From assembly GCA_964023275.1 (NCBI GenBank), contig OZ029914.1, positions 49,306,530 to 49,370,529 on the forward strand: 64,000 nt of DNA. Reading direction: 5' to 3'. The notes under the pieces are model-generated. The model did not search any database. It was not told where the DNA came from and saw nothing but the letters and a program-made list of their open reading frames with translations. Made by a program: the position numbers and the translations under genes. Positions within the stretch are counted from its first letter, which is position 1, and every line of letters starts with the position of its first letter. Source of the DNA: Norana najaformis. Its lineage: Eukaryota; Annelida; Clitellata; Crassiclitellata; Hormogastridae. This document shows, piece by piece, positions 1 through 10,395 of the stretch.

Positions 1-95
1 TGTTCGATCGCGGTTTGTGTCCTGCAGAGGTGGGAGCAACTCTGAGAAGTCTCCTTTGAGGAGGCGCTGTACAACTATGCAATAACGATTAACAA
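1..95 (+). mobile_element. LINE-A 3-prime tail (truncated)
   Basis: The first bases match the conserved end of the LINE-A family: a GGGAGC start, TCTGA then GAGGCGCTGTA, ending in a degenerate AATAACGATTAAC repeat. The same order of words closes the LINE-A copies at 24.8-25.08 kb and 58.7-59.4 kb. The body of the element lies outside the window. It lies about 45 bp from a second LINE-A copy in opposite orientation, so the two are tail to tail. Seen directly by comparison between copies. Confidence 0.6.
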
Positions 96-139
96 AAATA
101 TCAGTCGTTCGAAACCACATTTTCCATGGTGACAAGTAT

Positions 140-742
140 TATATGTAATGTAATGTAATGTAATCAAAAATTTAGAAAGCGCCAATTCGAGGTAAACTCC
201 TCAGAGGCGCTCCCGGCTCTACAACCCAGAAGCACTGAGAAATAAGAAGGTCTTCAAGAGCTTGCGGAAAAGGAGTTTCTGGCGTAGGTCATTAGGAAGC
301 CCATTCCAAAAAGCGGGACCAACCACATCAAAACTTCTGTGCTGGGCCGTAGCTGTTCGGACCGATGGGACAAGCAAATCACCCTGTACCGCCGAACGAA
401 GTAGTCTACGGCCCGGAATGGAGGAGGACAAAACAGAGCTCCCTAAGATAAAATGGGGCGTAACCGAAGAGGCAATTACGTATAAGAGCCAGGATTTTGA
501 ATTTTATATGCTTCTGGATAGGCAGCCAGTGAAACTCCTTTGAGATGTAATCAGAGATGTGTCCAAACTTAGGGATACCTCCGATCAGACGAGCAGCAGC
601 GTGCAAGACAGATTGTAGTTGCGAGATGCTGGAGAGATTCAAGCCAGCAAAGACAGCATTGCCATAGTCAATCCTGGAACAAATAAACGCATGGACCAGA
701 ATGGTAGCAGCGTGGGTCGTGAGAGAGTGGCGGATAGATGTA
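140..742 (-). pseudogene. LINE-A ORF2 carboxyl end, 5-prime truncated and frameshifted
   Basis: The minus strand encodes the carboxyl-terminal part of a CR1/L2-type non-LTR retrotransposon ORF. It has the typical block ARLIGGIPKFGHIS, then FHWLPIQKHIKFKILAL, then RTATAQHRSF and FWNGLPNDLR near the end. Reading changes frame around 406-431, so the fragment is dead. After the stop comes the tail with GGGAGCGCC and GGCGCTTTCTAAA, then four ATTAC repeats (142-165). Homology to intact LINE-A (59.6-60.2 kb) fades near 742, giving a standard 5-prime-truncated insertion of about 600 bp. Confidence 0.8.
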
Positions 743-744
743 GA

Positions 745-1384
745 TTATTTGATTAATATGATTTTTAATTTTATTCTGATTTGTTTATTTAAATATTATA
801 GCTTATTTATTTAATTAACGTGGTGTTGAATTTGTTGTACATCAGACAATAAGCAGAATTTATGGCTCGTTGTTCTGTAGGCACGCCAGGTGGTCCAGCT
901 TCAGAAAATTGTTAAGGTTAACCACATGTCATGGACTTCCTGTAGACGAACCCAACCAAAAGACCCTAAATGACGAACAACAAGTTCTTTTCTGTCGAAA
1001 AAGGGCGTCTGAACGTTTGAAAAGTTACAGAAAAGATGCAATTTAGCTTATTCGAGGCACAAAGAAATGAGAAGCTAACAATCATAAGGTCAAAGATTGC
1101 ATCTGCAACGTAGATTTCGTGCAGGTTCGAAGTCATCCAGCAACTATAATCGGTCGAACAAGCTTCATTTACTATTGATTGTACATGTACAGTAGTTGGT
1201 GTAGGCATAATTCATTTTACCGCATAATCTGGCCTAAGGTGACATATTTTTTTAACTGTACATGCCCAGTTAAGCTACTCATTGAGAATTAGTAAGATTT
1301 TTGTAAAGACCAACTCTCAAGTTTCATTTTAAATTTATTCCAAGAACAAGAAGAGTTCTGTTTGCTAATTTCCATAAGCAACCA
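745..1384. other. unassigned AT-rich intergenic DNA
   Basis: No protein motif, RNA gene or repeat with a second copy in the window was recognised. A minus-strand ORF of 80 codons (966-1208) has no recognisable feature. Confidence 0.5.
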
Positions 1385-1585
1385 AGGGTACAGAGTCATT
1401 CACCTCGCTTTCTTAGTCTCGGCATACGTGAGGGGGCAGCCAGTCCTCTGCCTTGCTGCCCCATATTTTTACCTAGACACGTGTTCAACAGTCATTTTGG
1501 AATACCTTTCTGTCCTGGCAAGGAATTGAATCCTCGATCTGTAGCATGTCATTCCAGCAGGGCTAGCCACTAGACTATATATAGT
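1385..1585 (-). mobile_element. SINE-6, tRNA-headed SINE-like sequence
   Basis: On the minus strand a tRNA-like head can be read. A box-A-like segment GTCTAGTGGCTAGC (about 1563-1576) is followed about 40 bp later by a box-B-like GGATTCAATTCC (1522-1533). A unique body with a GGGGCAGC/GCTGCCCC inverted motif follows. This is the layout of a polymerase III promoter in a tRNA-derived SINE. No second copy was found in the window, so the SINE call rests on the head only; an old tRNA pseudogene is the alternative. Confidence 0.45.
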
Positions 1586-2676
1586 GCAGCATTTCATTCC
1601 ACGCGTTCTGTGAAAACATGTAAGATAAATCACCTTAGGTGCTAATGCTATACAAACGAAAAATTACAGTCAACGTGTCTATTCTGCATTGTCATCGACT
1701 TCATGTATAAGAGCGCTCTAGTCACATGACAGCTGATGATTAATACACCCATTAAGTTTTGCGTTTAGCTGATCAAGAAGGGCGCATTAGACTTGTTATG
1801 TTATTCAATGGCATGAAATGTATTCTACTAATACTATAGGTTTCTATTTATTCGAGTGCTTGCTTAAGTTTATCTAGTTCAGTTAAACATTTTAATTGCT
1901 ATGCTACTTTAGTTTTCATGTGCTTATAAAAGTGGCATTGCAAAGTACACAGTTACGTACCTTTGAATAGAAATTTCCAACCAAAGCTTTTATATATATA
2001 TAGCAAATAAAATATGTCTAATTTCATACATGGTTTCAGTCTTATTCATGGAGCATTGTTTCAAAAATAGCGCCTAATAGGGTACTTATTCACTCATTTA
2101 CAGTTAACCCATTAACCTTTATCACCGATTAATTATCATGTCCCAGCCCGAATAAACTGATCCAGAGACTCTCTGAAACCCAGTCAACCTTTTGTGGATG
2201 TAAGGCCACTGATGAGGGTATGGAGGCTTGGAAACCATAAATTATGCTGAACGTGGTGGATGGATGATGCGGGTGTGTACGGCTCTGAAGTCCATTTATT
2301 GATATCTTCAGACAAGCGAGGTGTATGGGCTTGAGCGCAGTGTGGACTTGTCTGGTCTGATTGGTAATAGATATAAAATTACTCAGTTATAGTTACGTCT
2401 TCGAAGCAGTGAGTGTTAACCGGTTAAGACAGAAACTGTACATACCGTACTTAGGTTCCAAAGTTTGTTCTTTGAAAGAGGAAGGGTTCAATGCAGATCA
2501 AAGTGGAAACGACGTTTGTGCTTGATGTAAAGATATGCCACGTTTTCTCACGCGCAAGATTATAGATAGAGTCGTCCTTCTGTCACAGTAGTCCTTCTGG
2601 TTGTTAAGTGTGTTGGTCCTTCTAGTGGCGTCTTATGGTGGAGGTGACAGAGAAGGTAAACAAGGATTAGCAAGCT
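1586..2676. other. unassigned intergenic DNA
   Basis: Nothing recognised on either strand beyond short AT runs (a TATATATATA tract near 1992). No ORF in this stretch has a recognisable motif. Confidence 0.5.
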
Positions 2677-4750
2677 AATCGTAATCGTAATTCCGAAATT
2701 TCTACAGCGCCCAACAAAAGCCACGTCGCGGGGGCCATCTTATTCACAGGCGCTCAGTCAAAACAAAATCGATAAGCAAAAGGGTTCGGTTCCAGGTCAA
2801 GATCCAAAAGTCAGACGGAGAGACAGCGTGGCAGCTATGGGGGTGGGGGTGTTTGGGGTTGGAGAGGAGAGAGAGATAAGAGGAAAAGGGTTGTCAGGCT
2901 ATCTGTGAAAGAAGAATGTTTTCAGCTTTGAGTGAAAGGCCGATGCAGAAATTGCAAGTGGTGGAGCATCGATGAGTTTGTATGATGGGTCCGAAAACTG
3001 TTTTGGAAAGGAGAAATTGAAGAGAGAGACGGAGGGTACTAATTTTGTCCGAAAAAAAGGAACTAAAGGAGTCGGATATCGAAGAGGATGGAAGAGAATT
3101 TGGAAGCGGACTGGGGGAGTTCCGATGGAGGAGCTGGTTAATGGTTTTCCAGAGAAGGCGTGGGCTAGAGGATCGGGAGCGGACTATAGATGAGCAAAAT
3201 GTCTTTTTAGCTGTAGCTAGGAGATGATAGTATTTTTTGTAGCAGATTTAAGGGTAAAAAGCAGTTGAGGATCACGGGTGCGCTTGTAAGCGCGCTGTAT
3301 CTATAGGAGTCGCCGGAAAGATTTGAAGGGTTGGAGATAGGAACTGTACCAAGGATTGTTAGTGTGAGAGCTGGATTTGGTAATAATAGGTGCGTGTTTG
3401 TCAAGAATCATGGACAGAATGGTGTTGTAGCAAGCCAGAAGTTCAGCAAGGGATGCAGGTGGATTTAGGACAAGGTTTGAACAGGATATATCTTGTATGA
3501 AGGCTTCAATATTTATTGCACTAATGCGACGAAATGAACGAAAGACAGGATCAGGACGTGGATTAGGTTGGATGTTAAGGCTTGTAAAGATGGGGTAGTG
3601 ATCAGATGGCGTGTCGAAAGAAAAAGATATTTCAGGTGATAAACTGGATGATGATGAAGTGATAATAAGATCAAATGTGTGGTTGTGAATGTGGGTGGGA
3701 AAATTAACATGTTGGACCAAGTTAGTTGATGATAATACGGTGAGGAATTCAGAAGCAAATGTGTCAGAGGGATTATCAACATGTATATTAAAGTCACCTG
3801 TAATCAGGAATTCGTGAGGTGTAGTGGCTGCAGTCGAAAGAAGGGTTGTAAATTCTTTCAGAAAAACCGATGGAGGACTTGAATTTGAAGAGGAGGAAGG
3901 AGGGCGATATAAGTTAAAGATTGTAAAATTTGTGTGAGGAAGTTTGAGTGTTATTGATGCACATTCGAAAGAGTGAAAACAGTAACCAGGTGAGTCTAGG
4001 ACTGTAGCAGGTTTCCGGGTAAGGAAGGCAATGCCGCTGACAGTAATGTTGGAAGAGGTTGATGATTTAGTGGGCCTAGGCGTACTGTAAAGATGGTAGC
4101 CGGGAGGAATACAGTTTTGATATTCAGCGAGAGTTGTGTTTAAACTGAGCCAGGTTTCAGATAGGGCAAATATGTCAGGCGCGTGGGAAGAAAGGGCAAT
4201 ATCTTTGATTTCTTGGGAGTGTAGAGGATGTAGAAGTGAACGTATGTTGAGCCTGCGAATTCGGAAGCTGTTGTTGTTTGTATTTGGAGGATTATCGGCG
4301 CTATTGGATGGTGAATTAGGGGGAGAATGAGGAGAAGGATGGGGAGGCGGTGGATGAGGATGGGGTGGACGAGGAGGAGGAGAATAATGTAGATCCTTGG
4401 GACCGGGATTTGGGTGGATGTCTCCGGAGAGCAGGATTAATATGTTAAAGAGTATATGCCGGGTGGGGTATTGCGGTGGTCGTCGGAGGGAGGAGGTAAG
4501 GAAGAACGGTAAAGGAATACAGAGTAGATGTCCATACTGCTTGGTGGCAGTGCCAAATATGGCGGAGTTGGGATGTTTGGGCGTTGGAATTATGTAGGTC
4601 AAGTCGGGCTGAGAGGGTTGGTGCCTGATATGAAAAATAGTCATACAGCGCAGGTTGAGGATGAGAAGAATGATTGACAGATACATTGTGGGAGGAGTTT
4701 AAGATGGAATGTGCTTTGGATGGAGTGAGCTTGGCGGAAGGCAGATGTCG
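2677..4750 (-). mobile_element. LINE-B copy with the reverse transcriptase deleted
   Basis: This minus-strand non-LTR retrotransposon starts at a 3-prime tail of TTACGATTACGA type (2677). It continues through the LINE-B end also found at 41.8, 50.44 and 50.72 kb, a carboxyl-terminal coding remnant (about 2890-2990), the spacer that normally follows the endonuclease (about 3000-3300, with frameshifts; WKTINQLLHRNS and SFFSDKI are readable), and the endonuclease ORF (3301-4686). No reverse transcriptase motifs lie between the spacer and the carboxyl end, where about 1 kb is expected. The 5-prime boundary is uncertain. Confidence 0.75.
3301..4686 (-). pseudogene. LINE-B ORF: 2A-like peptide plus APE-type endonuclease
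   Basis: This 461-codon reading frame carries a hydrophobic stretch followed by GDIHPNPGP at residues 88-96, which resembles the 2A peptides known from CR1/L2-like retrotransposons, but with His where the consensus has Glu. A proline- and serine-rich linker follows (about 105-140). Then comes an apurinic-type endonuclease: an Asn in LNIRSL, the ETW motif, NLYRPP, GDFN and SDHYP, in the correct order. The enzyme nicks target DNA to prime reverse transcription. The frame stops at 3301 inside the region that should lead into the reverse transcriptase, so the copy cannot move by itself. The start is the first Met; the true start could lie downstream. Confidence 0.75.
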
Positions 4751-4999
4751 AAAAAGAAGAAATGGTACATGATGACGGCGAATGTTAGGCGATGGAACAG
4801 TTTGAATTTGCGAAACAGGTATGGAACGGACTCACCGGCAGAGAGCAATAATCCATGTGCAGAGATGAAGTAGTCGTTTCAGAGGAGACGTCGAAAAGTT
4901 AGAAAATATAGATTAAGAAAACTGAGCGTGCTGCGCGACCGCTGGCCCCCCCTACTGAAACTGCCATGACCCGCTGGGCAGTGAGGCGACCTTGTCAAA

Positions 5000-5076
5000 T
5001 GTTACTGTAAATGTGCACGGATTTATATAGCGATCGTATGGCTTCGACCCTGCTCATTTTTCAGTGAATTGATCTA
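5000..5076 (-). mobile_element. SINE-1 tail fragment
   Basis: In reverse orientation this matches the end of SINE-1 (53.73-53.99 kb): AAAAATGAGCAGGGTCGA, then a TACGATCGCTATA segment and TTACAGTAACA. Only the tail third is present. Confidence 0.6.
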
Positions 5077-5094
5077 ACCAGGTTTTGCATTATG

Positions 5095-5289
5095 GCTGTT
5101 GGTACAGTTCCCGGTAGATTCTGCTTACGTTCTGCGGCAAATGGAAATCTCATAGTTCCTGTAGCGACTCCCCTCTCACCGTATCCTCAACTCTTGGCTC
5201 TTATTCACTCACTTCCAATTAAATTGTGCAGTGGAGAGGACGTCACGGCGCCTAGCAGGGATCTACTGCTGGGCTTGCGTAGATAAAAC
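5095..5289 (+). pseudogene. LINE carboxyl-end fragment
   Basis: The plus-strand frame reads VPGRFCLRSAANGNLIVP, which matches the PGR..LRSA..G.L.VP segment near the end of LINE-A proteins. Downstream homology is lost. Probably a small LINE-A relic; the match is short. Confidence 0.4.
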
Positions 5290-5299
5290 ATGTATATGT

Positions 5300-6090
5300 C
5301 TATATATCAAGCAAGAGTTCGTTAGAATATACTGCAGTTTTAATGTGTGCAAAGAAAAAAAACAAACGATAACAAATGATAATACTATATATATACTAGA
5401 ACGGTATCAAAGTTCACCTTTAGCTAACCTACCTAGGCCAGCATTGTTCTACCAATTGGAAGACTGTTATTGATATTAGTAATTCAGAGGATAATAATAA
5501 TATTAGAGAAAATAAACCTCCCCCGATGGCCGGCAGGTGTTTGATTCGACTGGTCGCTCAGCCCAGCATGGGTGGCATTCACGCGCCACCAGATAATTAT
5601 CTCTCTTCGCATTCGTTGATCCAACCGCAGCTCAATTTTCACGCGGCTAAGCGGGTGACTCCAACCCGTCTGAAGAGATCGTGTCACGATAGAATCGACA
5701 TAACAGTACAGAGTTTATATTGTCTCGGCCTCTCAGACAGTTGCTCATCGAGCCAATTCCTTCGCAATTCACTTTCTTTAACGAGTCGGAAGAAACAACA
5801 ACTTCTGAAGACCGCACAGTTTCGTCCAAGACTCGGAGTTTGCCTTTAGCGACGACGCGAACGTTCGCACGATCCACGTCCTCGGCAGAACTGCCCTTTC
5901 GGGCGCGAAGAGTAGCGTCCTCAGAATTTCTTCCGCCTATAGGGTAGATCAGTCCCGCCTTATCCTGGCTCAGTACAGCCCCATCACCCAGCACACGCCA
6001 GTTTAGCGTTCCCCTTCCCACATTTACATACATATATATATATATATATACATATTGCAATGCTAGCCGTGGTTAGACAAATATATATCT
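5300..6090. other. unassigned DNA with a 137-codon minus ORF and a TA run
   Basis: The minus strand is open for 137 codons at 5647-6060, and a shorter plus ORF covers 5720-5947. The stretch is more GC-rich than its surroundings, but I recognise no domain or repeat copy. A TA dinucleotide run lies at about 6028-6050 and makes up the amino end of the minus ORF, which argues against it being a real gene start. Confidence 0.35.
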
Positions 6091-6284
6091 AAAATGCTGG
6101 CCACTCAGTACATCTACCTACAATCTAAAGCCTCTAGCCTACGCGTGCCACATACATCTATACCACTATCTATACACATATCTGTACCCACTCAGTGTCA
6201 CTCACTTCTCCTAGACGGGATGTGTGCCTACAGGGTAATCGCTATAGTTCCAAAGATTTATACAACATTTGGCTCTCGTGGATT

Positions 6285-6429
6285 TTGTTATTCTTCCCCC
6301 CCCCCCCCAATGTGGAATGCTTTACCGACTAGCATCAGCAATAACACTCTTCCAATAACAAGCTTTAAAAAGAAGCTTAAAACTTACATGTTTCATAGGT
6401 GTGCGATCCTACTGATCTATAAACCATGA
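6285..6429 (+). pseudogene. LINE carboxyl-end fragment (FKKKLKTYMF type)
   Basis: The frame reads MWNALPTSISNNTLPITSF, followed by KKKLKTYMFH. This is the hallmark end of CR1/L2-like retrotransposon proteins (W.ALP..I....F...LK..F). A run of nine or more C just before it suggests slippage. It belongs to a different family from LINE-A and LINE-B. Confidence 0.6.
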
Positions 6430-7419
6430 TATAACTCGACAATGCTCGATAGGACTTTTTTCAAAGTCGTTGCACGTGACTTTGAGGTTGTTGTTAATTG
6501 CACGTGATATCATAAAATTAAATCTACTTGCTCCTGCATGCTGCATAATATGACGCCACCTGCTTCACATTCATGCGCTGACTCTTTGAAAAATAATATT
6601 AATAATTTGCTTTCCCGATCAGCAGATGGGACAAGTAAGACAGTTGAATATTTGTTTAGTACCATTACACACGTTTTATTTCTGCTCAACGTAACATGTC
6701 GCAACATCGCACTACATCATATCATCGAAACTTTGGTTTCTCTTGAATATACCCATGCTCAGAGCGCTTTAGAGAGGCATTTAAAGGGCGCTATACAAAA
6801 GTCTATACACATAAATACAATTATATATATAAATAGATAGCACATACAATGTCAGTACATTACAGTGCTGGACCAACTTTCCAACATTGTCCCAATTGTG
6901 TATGAAGTCCATAAATAAGCAAAACAACGCACCAGATAACTAGAAAAGCCACCGGTGGCTATCTTTCGCACACAATGTAGAGTCCAACCAGAGCTCCCAA
7001 TCAGTTGTAATAGTTGTCATAATGTCCAGTCAGATGTAACAGTTGTCATAATGTCAAAAATTCCTGACACTTGGGATATGGATGAAGCGGAATAACGATA
7101 GTCGATAGAGGTCTAAAATCTGCTACATATATAAAGCGGGTGAACATTTTAACATTTATAATCGTAGGTCTACCTGATTTTCAACTTTTTTCTTGACGAA
7201 AGCCATTTACCAGCGAAGCTTTTGACTATTATTCCAAATAAGTCATCGTACAAGAAAACCTTTCCTTCTAAATTCTCCTGTAGTCAAGAGCAGATACAGG
7301 GAGCAATCTGACACTGCCCTTCAAAGGAGAAAGAGAAAAGAAACTAGTTCAAAAGGGCCGTAAGAAATGTTTAGAGATGAGAGACGTTTTAGCCCTCAGA
7401 ATGGACTTACTCGAGCTAC

Positions 7420-7550
7420 TTATGGCGGTATAATACAATATATATATATTGTTTGGTTTATTTATGGCGGTATAATATAATATAATTTTTGGTTTACATA
7501 TGGCGGTAAAATATAATATAAATTTTGTTTAGTTTACATATAGTCCAGTT
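7420..7550 (+). repeat. three tandem copies of a TATGGCGGTATAAT unit
   Basis: Three direct repeats of roughly 45 bp each begin TATGGCGGTA and continue with AATATAATATAAT and TTTGGTTTA. The first copy has a longer TA run. This array is not present in R1 copy 2. Confidence 0.75.
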
Positions 7551-7708
7551 TACTTTCACATGGCCAAATGGTGGATAGCAAATCATTAGGACATCTATTG
7601 TAACAGCGTGTGGGCTTTTTGTAGGCTCATCGATAGACAACACAAGATCAGTATTTGATATTTTGATGTTTCAGCTTGGCAACGACTGCTACCGTCAACA
7701 GGTACGGG

Positions 7709-7788
7709 TCCATAGGGGACATGCATTTATTTTTATTTATCTAGTGCGCTCTGGATAAATAAAAAAAATAATCGCTTGTCCTCTATGG
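7709..7788. repeat. short foldback insertion
   Basis: The arms CCATAGGGGACATGC and GCTTGTCCTCTATGG are inverted and extend through ATTTATTTTTATTTATC to give about 32-35 bp each around a short loop. R1 copy 2 lacks it at the matching place (about 16.6 kb), so it looks like an inserted miniature element. Confidence 0.55.
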
Positions 7789-7993
7789 GCTTCAATATGC
7801 AGGCCTACCTAGTGCAGCAAAAGTAGTTTTCGGTTCCGCCATACAGGTATAATTTAATGGGCTAACGTGTAAGCTTATATTTGCGAGACCAAATCCAATC
7901 TAATCTAATCTGAGATCTGATCTTATCTTTGTCCTGAATTACTACTGTTCTTACAACTGATCATTTGCACCTGCAGCAAAGAAGTGGAAAACA

Positions 7994-8135
7994 GTGGGTC
8001 ATGGTAACCGATTGGTTAGAGAGTTGGGCTTGTAACACAGAGTTTGTGCATTCGAAGCTTCCCTCAAACTGTTAGGCCCTACTGTTGGAGACCTGGACCA
8101 AGTCCTTCACTCACAATTGCTCAACATATAAAGTA
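7994..8135 (+). mobile_element. SINE-2 copy inside R1
   Basis: A tRNA-like head (GGTTAGAGAGTTGGGCTTGT, then ATTCGAAGCTTCCC near 8050) is followed by a conserved body with CTGGACCAAGTCCTTCACTC. Copies occur at 16,755 and 58,317. The box-B region is decayed here. Confidence 0.65.
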
Positions 8136-8450
8136 ATGACTCTGATTAGTTGTTGTTTTGCATGCGTCGTTTACGTTGTATCGTCGTTAAGACGCATTCC
8201 GAACTAAGGAAGTTTTCACACTACTATTGGCTGTTTTTCTGCGATGAATGTCGGTTGGTTAAATGACGACGCTTAGGCTAAATAAATTATTTTAATGTTC
8301 GTACACTATTATACGTGCAACTGTGTAGTTAATGTAAGCTACGCCTATTCTATTTGCACAAAAGAGATCCCAGGCAACAGTAACAACAGTTGTCCAACAG
8401 AGACAACAGTCCGTTAAGCATTCGAGCAAAGTCGCTGTCTATGGAAACAG

Positions 8451-9009
8451 AAAATGCATTGTACGCTTCTCTACTGAAGCAGAAACCACTGCACGCTTGT
8501 GTAATGGTCGCCCAGTTTACATCACAGTAGCATCCACGGCAACGCGTTAGCTAACAAAACCCTTAAACATGACTAATCGATCGCCAATCGTCCTCACGAT
8601 AGTGGTCGATCCAACGAAAACATCCAGTGTAGGCTCCCCTTTCATTAAATGCCACCTTGATCATCAGGAGTGGCTCCCAATTGGCGAATGATTGGTCATG
8701 GGAGGTCAGCTACCCCTATACCTCGGAGCTGTCGTTTGTTTCTTCCTATCCTTGATTCCAAAGCCCATAACTTCCATAGTGGCCGTCCGACTGCGCAGTG
8801 TAATATACTGAAACAGCTTACTCACTTAGATCAACTCTGTGATATATATATATATACATATACACATTCAGTGAATACATATTTATCCTTTGTTTAAGGG
8901 TTTTGTTAGCTAACGCGTTGTCGTGGCTGCTACTGTGATGTAAATTGGGCGACCATTATACAAGCGTGCAGTAGTTTCTGCTTCAGTAGAGAAGCGTGCA
9001 ATGCATTTT
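8451..9009. repeat. 117-bp inverted repeat with 325-bp spacer
   Basis: The arms at 8451-8567 and 8893-9009 are equal in length and differ at about six positions by eye, roughly 95 percent identical. The left arm is the end of R1 copy 1; the right arm is an inverted piece of the same R1 region, continuing into AAATATGTATTCA words also seen after copy 2 (17.3 kb). The spacer holds a TATATA run at 8842-8858 and no recognised gene. Confidence 0.85.
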
Positions 9010-9300
9010 CTGTGTCTGAGTCACTGCATGGGCAGCCTCACACACTCATGCTTACTTCAGAATCGAGCATCTCCCATTAGATTATAATAGCTCATATAAG
9101 CTGAATGATGAATAATACGATGAATCAATTGATTATGACTCGTGAAAAGTAACTTCTATCGCGCCGGTTTCTAATGCACAAGCCAACAAACGCTAGCGCA
9201 ACAAAGCCAAGCCGTGATCAGAACAATATCCAGAATGTCAGTCGATTCAAAAACTGGTCTCACTTTTTCAATAAATCTCACCCTGATGCATCGTATCCGC

Positions 9301-9516
9301 TGCCTTCCCATTTCTCTCAGCTTAAACACAACCCACCCTAACAGCTCCTCACCCCCGTCTCTCTCTGCTCTTCTGGCAACCAGACTTCGTTCTTGACGTG
9401 GGATCTTTGGATAACCCCTCTGACTTGACACAGCACTTGTGAATAAGCTGTCTTCCTGCGGTTTGCTTTTAAGTAGCGTTTAAGAAATTTTGAGTTTACA
9501 ATTACGATTACAAAGT
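9301..9516 (+). mobile_element. LINE-B 3-prime end
   Basis: This matches the LINE-B end: GATCTTTGG, CTGACTTGACAC, GTGAATAAGCTG, then AATTTTGAGTTTACAATTAC and GATTAC repeats. Related copies are at 15,265, 50,444 (plus) and 2677, 41,804, 50,722 (minus). No coding sequence is preserved. Confidence 0.65.
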
Positions 9517-9723
9517 TTTGGTAGCATTCATCCATCTTGTTCTGCACTGTACTTAGGATCTTTTTAATTTTTTTATGAAGTTCTGCTTTTATTGCAATGA
9601 AACTAGTTTGATTGGCTGATTGAAAGTCAATATAATGCAACATAACATAACTTGACATTGATGTTAAGAGGTTCAAAGGACTTAATTCCACTGCTTCTTA
9701 CAACATATACTTCGCGTTAGCCA

Positions 9724-9875
9724 AACCTCTGTTAACTTCCTCTTGAAAGTTGTGATAAATTTCAGGGAGACCTGATTACGGCTTGGCTGGGTTTTTGAGC
9801 GCCATCGGTTGATGCCTTGTGCATTAAACGCCGGCGTTACAGAAGTTGCTAATTATTTTTATTTGTATTATTACC
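9724..9875 (+). mobile_element. LINE-C 3-prime tail
   Basis: Contains GATTACGGCTTGGCTG, GCGCCATCGGTTGATGCC, TTGTGCATTAAAC and GGCGTTACAGAAGTT, then an ATT-rich end. The same words follow the stop of the LINE-C coding fragment at 46.3 kb, which identifies the family. Confidence 0.65.
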
Positions 9876-10395
9876 CTATATCCTCAAAACTGTTCCACAA
9901 ATTTATGACTTTTGCACTGAAGAATAAATTTCTGCCTCGCGCCTCCTATGGGTCAGCTAAATAATTTATTACTGGGCGATCTCGTGTGGTTCAAATTGAA
10001 AGAACCCTTACCCTTTTGTTGCTGCCTATCCTTCAGAGCCAAAAGTGACATACGAAAGTGTGGTTTTCTATGTGTCATGAAAAGATTTTCTTTCCCGTTA
10101 TAGCTTATTAAATGGGGGTAATTTCTCGTTCGCTGAGCAGCAGTGACCAATGTTTAACGACAGCTTGTGACAAGTAGGATCTTAACGTCGACCTTCATTT
10201 AACATCGTAACGAATGTTGTCTGATATCGTTCGTTATGTCACTACCATAATTATAGAAATCGTTTTGTCATTCATCAGATGGCGCAAGTAAAAAAGTTTA
10301 TAGTTTGGAAGATGGAGTCAGTATAACAATTGGCTTATCCGTTCGGCAGATGGCGCAACTAAGACAGTTCACTGCCGTTCAGAAGTACTTCAGTT
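9815..10395 (+). repeat. dispersed repeat R2, copy 1
   Basis: About 580 bp match 49,665-50,218. Landmarks are GCCTCGCGCCTCCTAT, GATCTCGTGTGGTTCAAA, TTGCTGCCTATCCTTCAGAG, CTTAACGTCGACCTTCATTTAA and two units with CAGATGGCGCAA at the end. It begins within a LINE-C tail. No coding capacity. Confidence 0.75.

Larger units (their letters stand above)
6590..8580 (+). repeat. dispersed repeat R1, copy 1
   Basis: About 2 kb matches 13.87-17.32 kb in the same order and orientation. Matching landmarks are CTGCTCAACGTAACAT (6670 and 15,130), GCTCAGAGCGCTTTAGA, AACTAGAAAAGCCACC, GAAAGCCATTTA, TTCCAAATAAGTCATCG, a SINE-2 head and a box rich in ATCGTCGTTAA. Copy 1 lacks about 1.1 kb present in copy 2 between 13,955 and 15,108, which contains a MITE. 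No coding capacity is seen, so this is either an old non-autonomous element or a segmental duplication. Confidence 0.7.

Noticed and set aside
5647-6060. 137-codon minus ORF as a host gene
   Set aside because: Its start is made of a TA run and no domain is recognisable; left as unassigned.
9338-9691. 117-codon minus ORF
   Set aside because: It is antisense to a LINE-B tail; similar antisense readings appear at other LINE-B tails.
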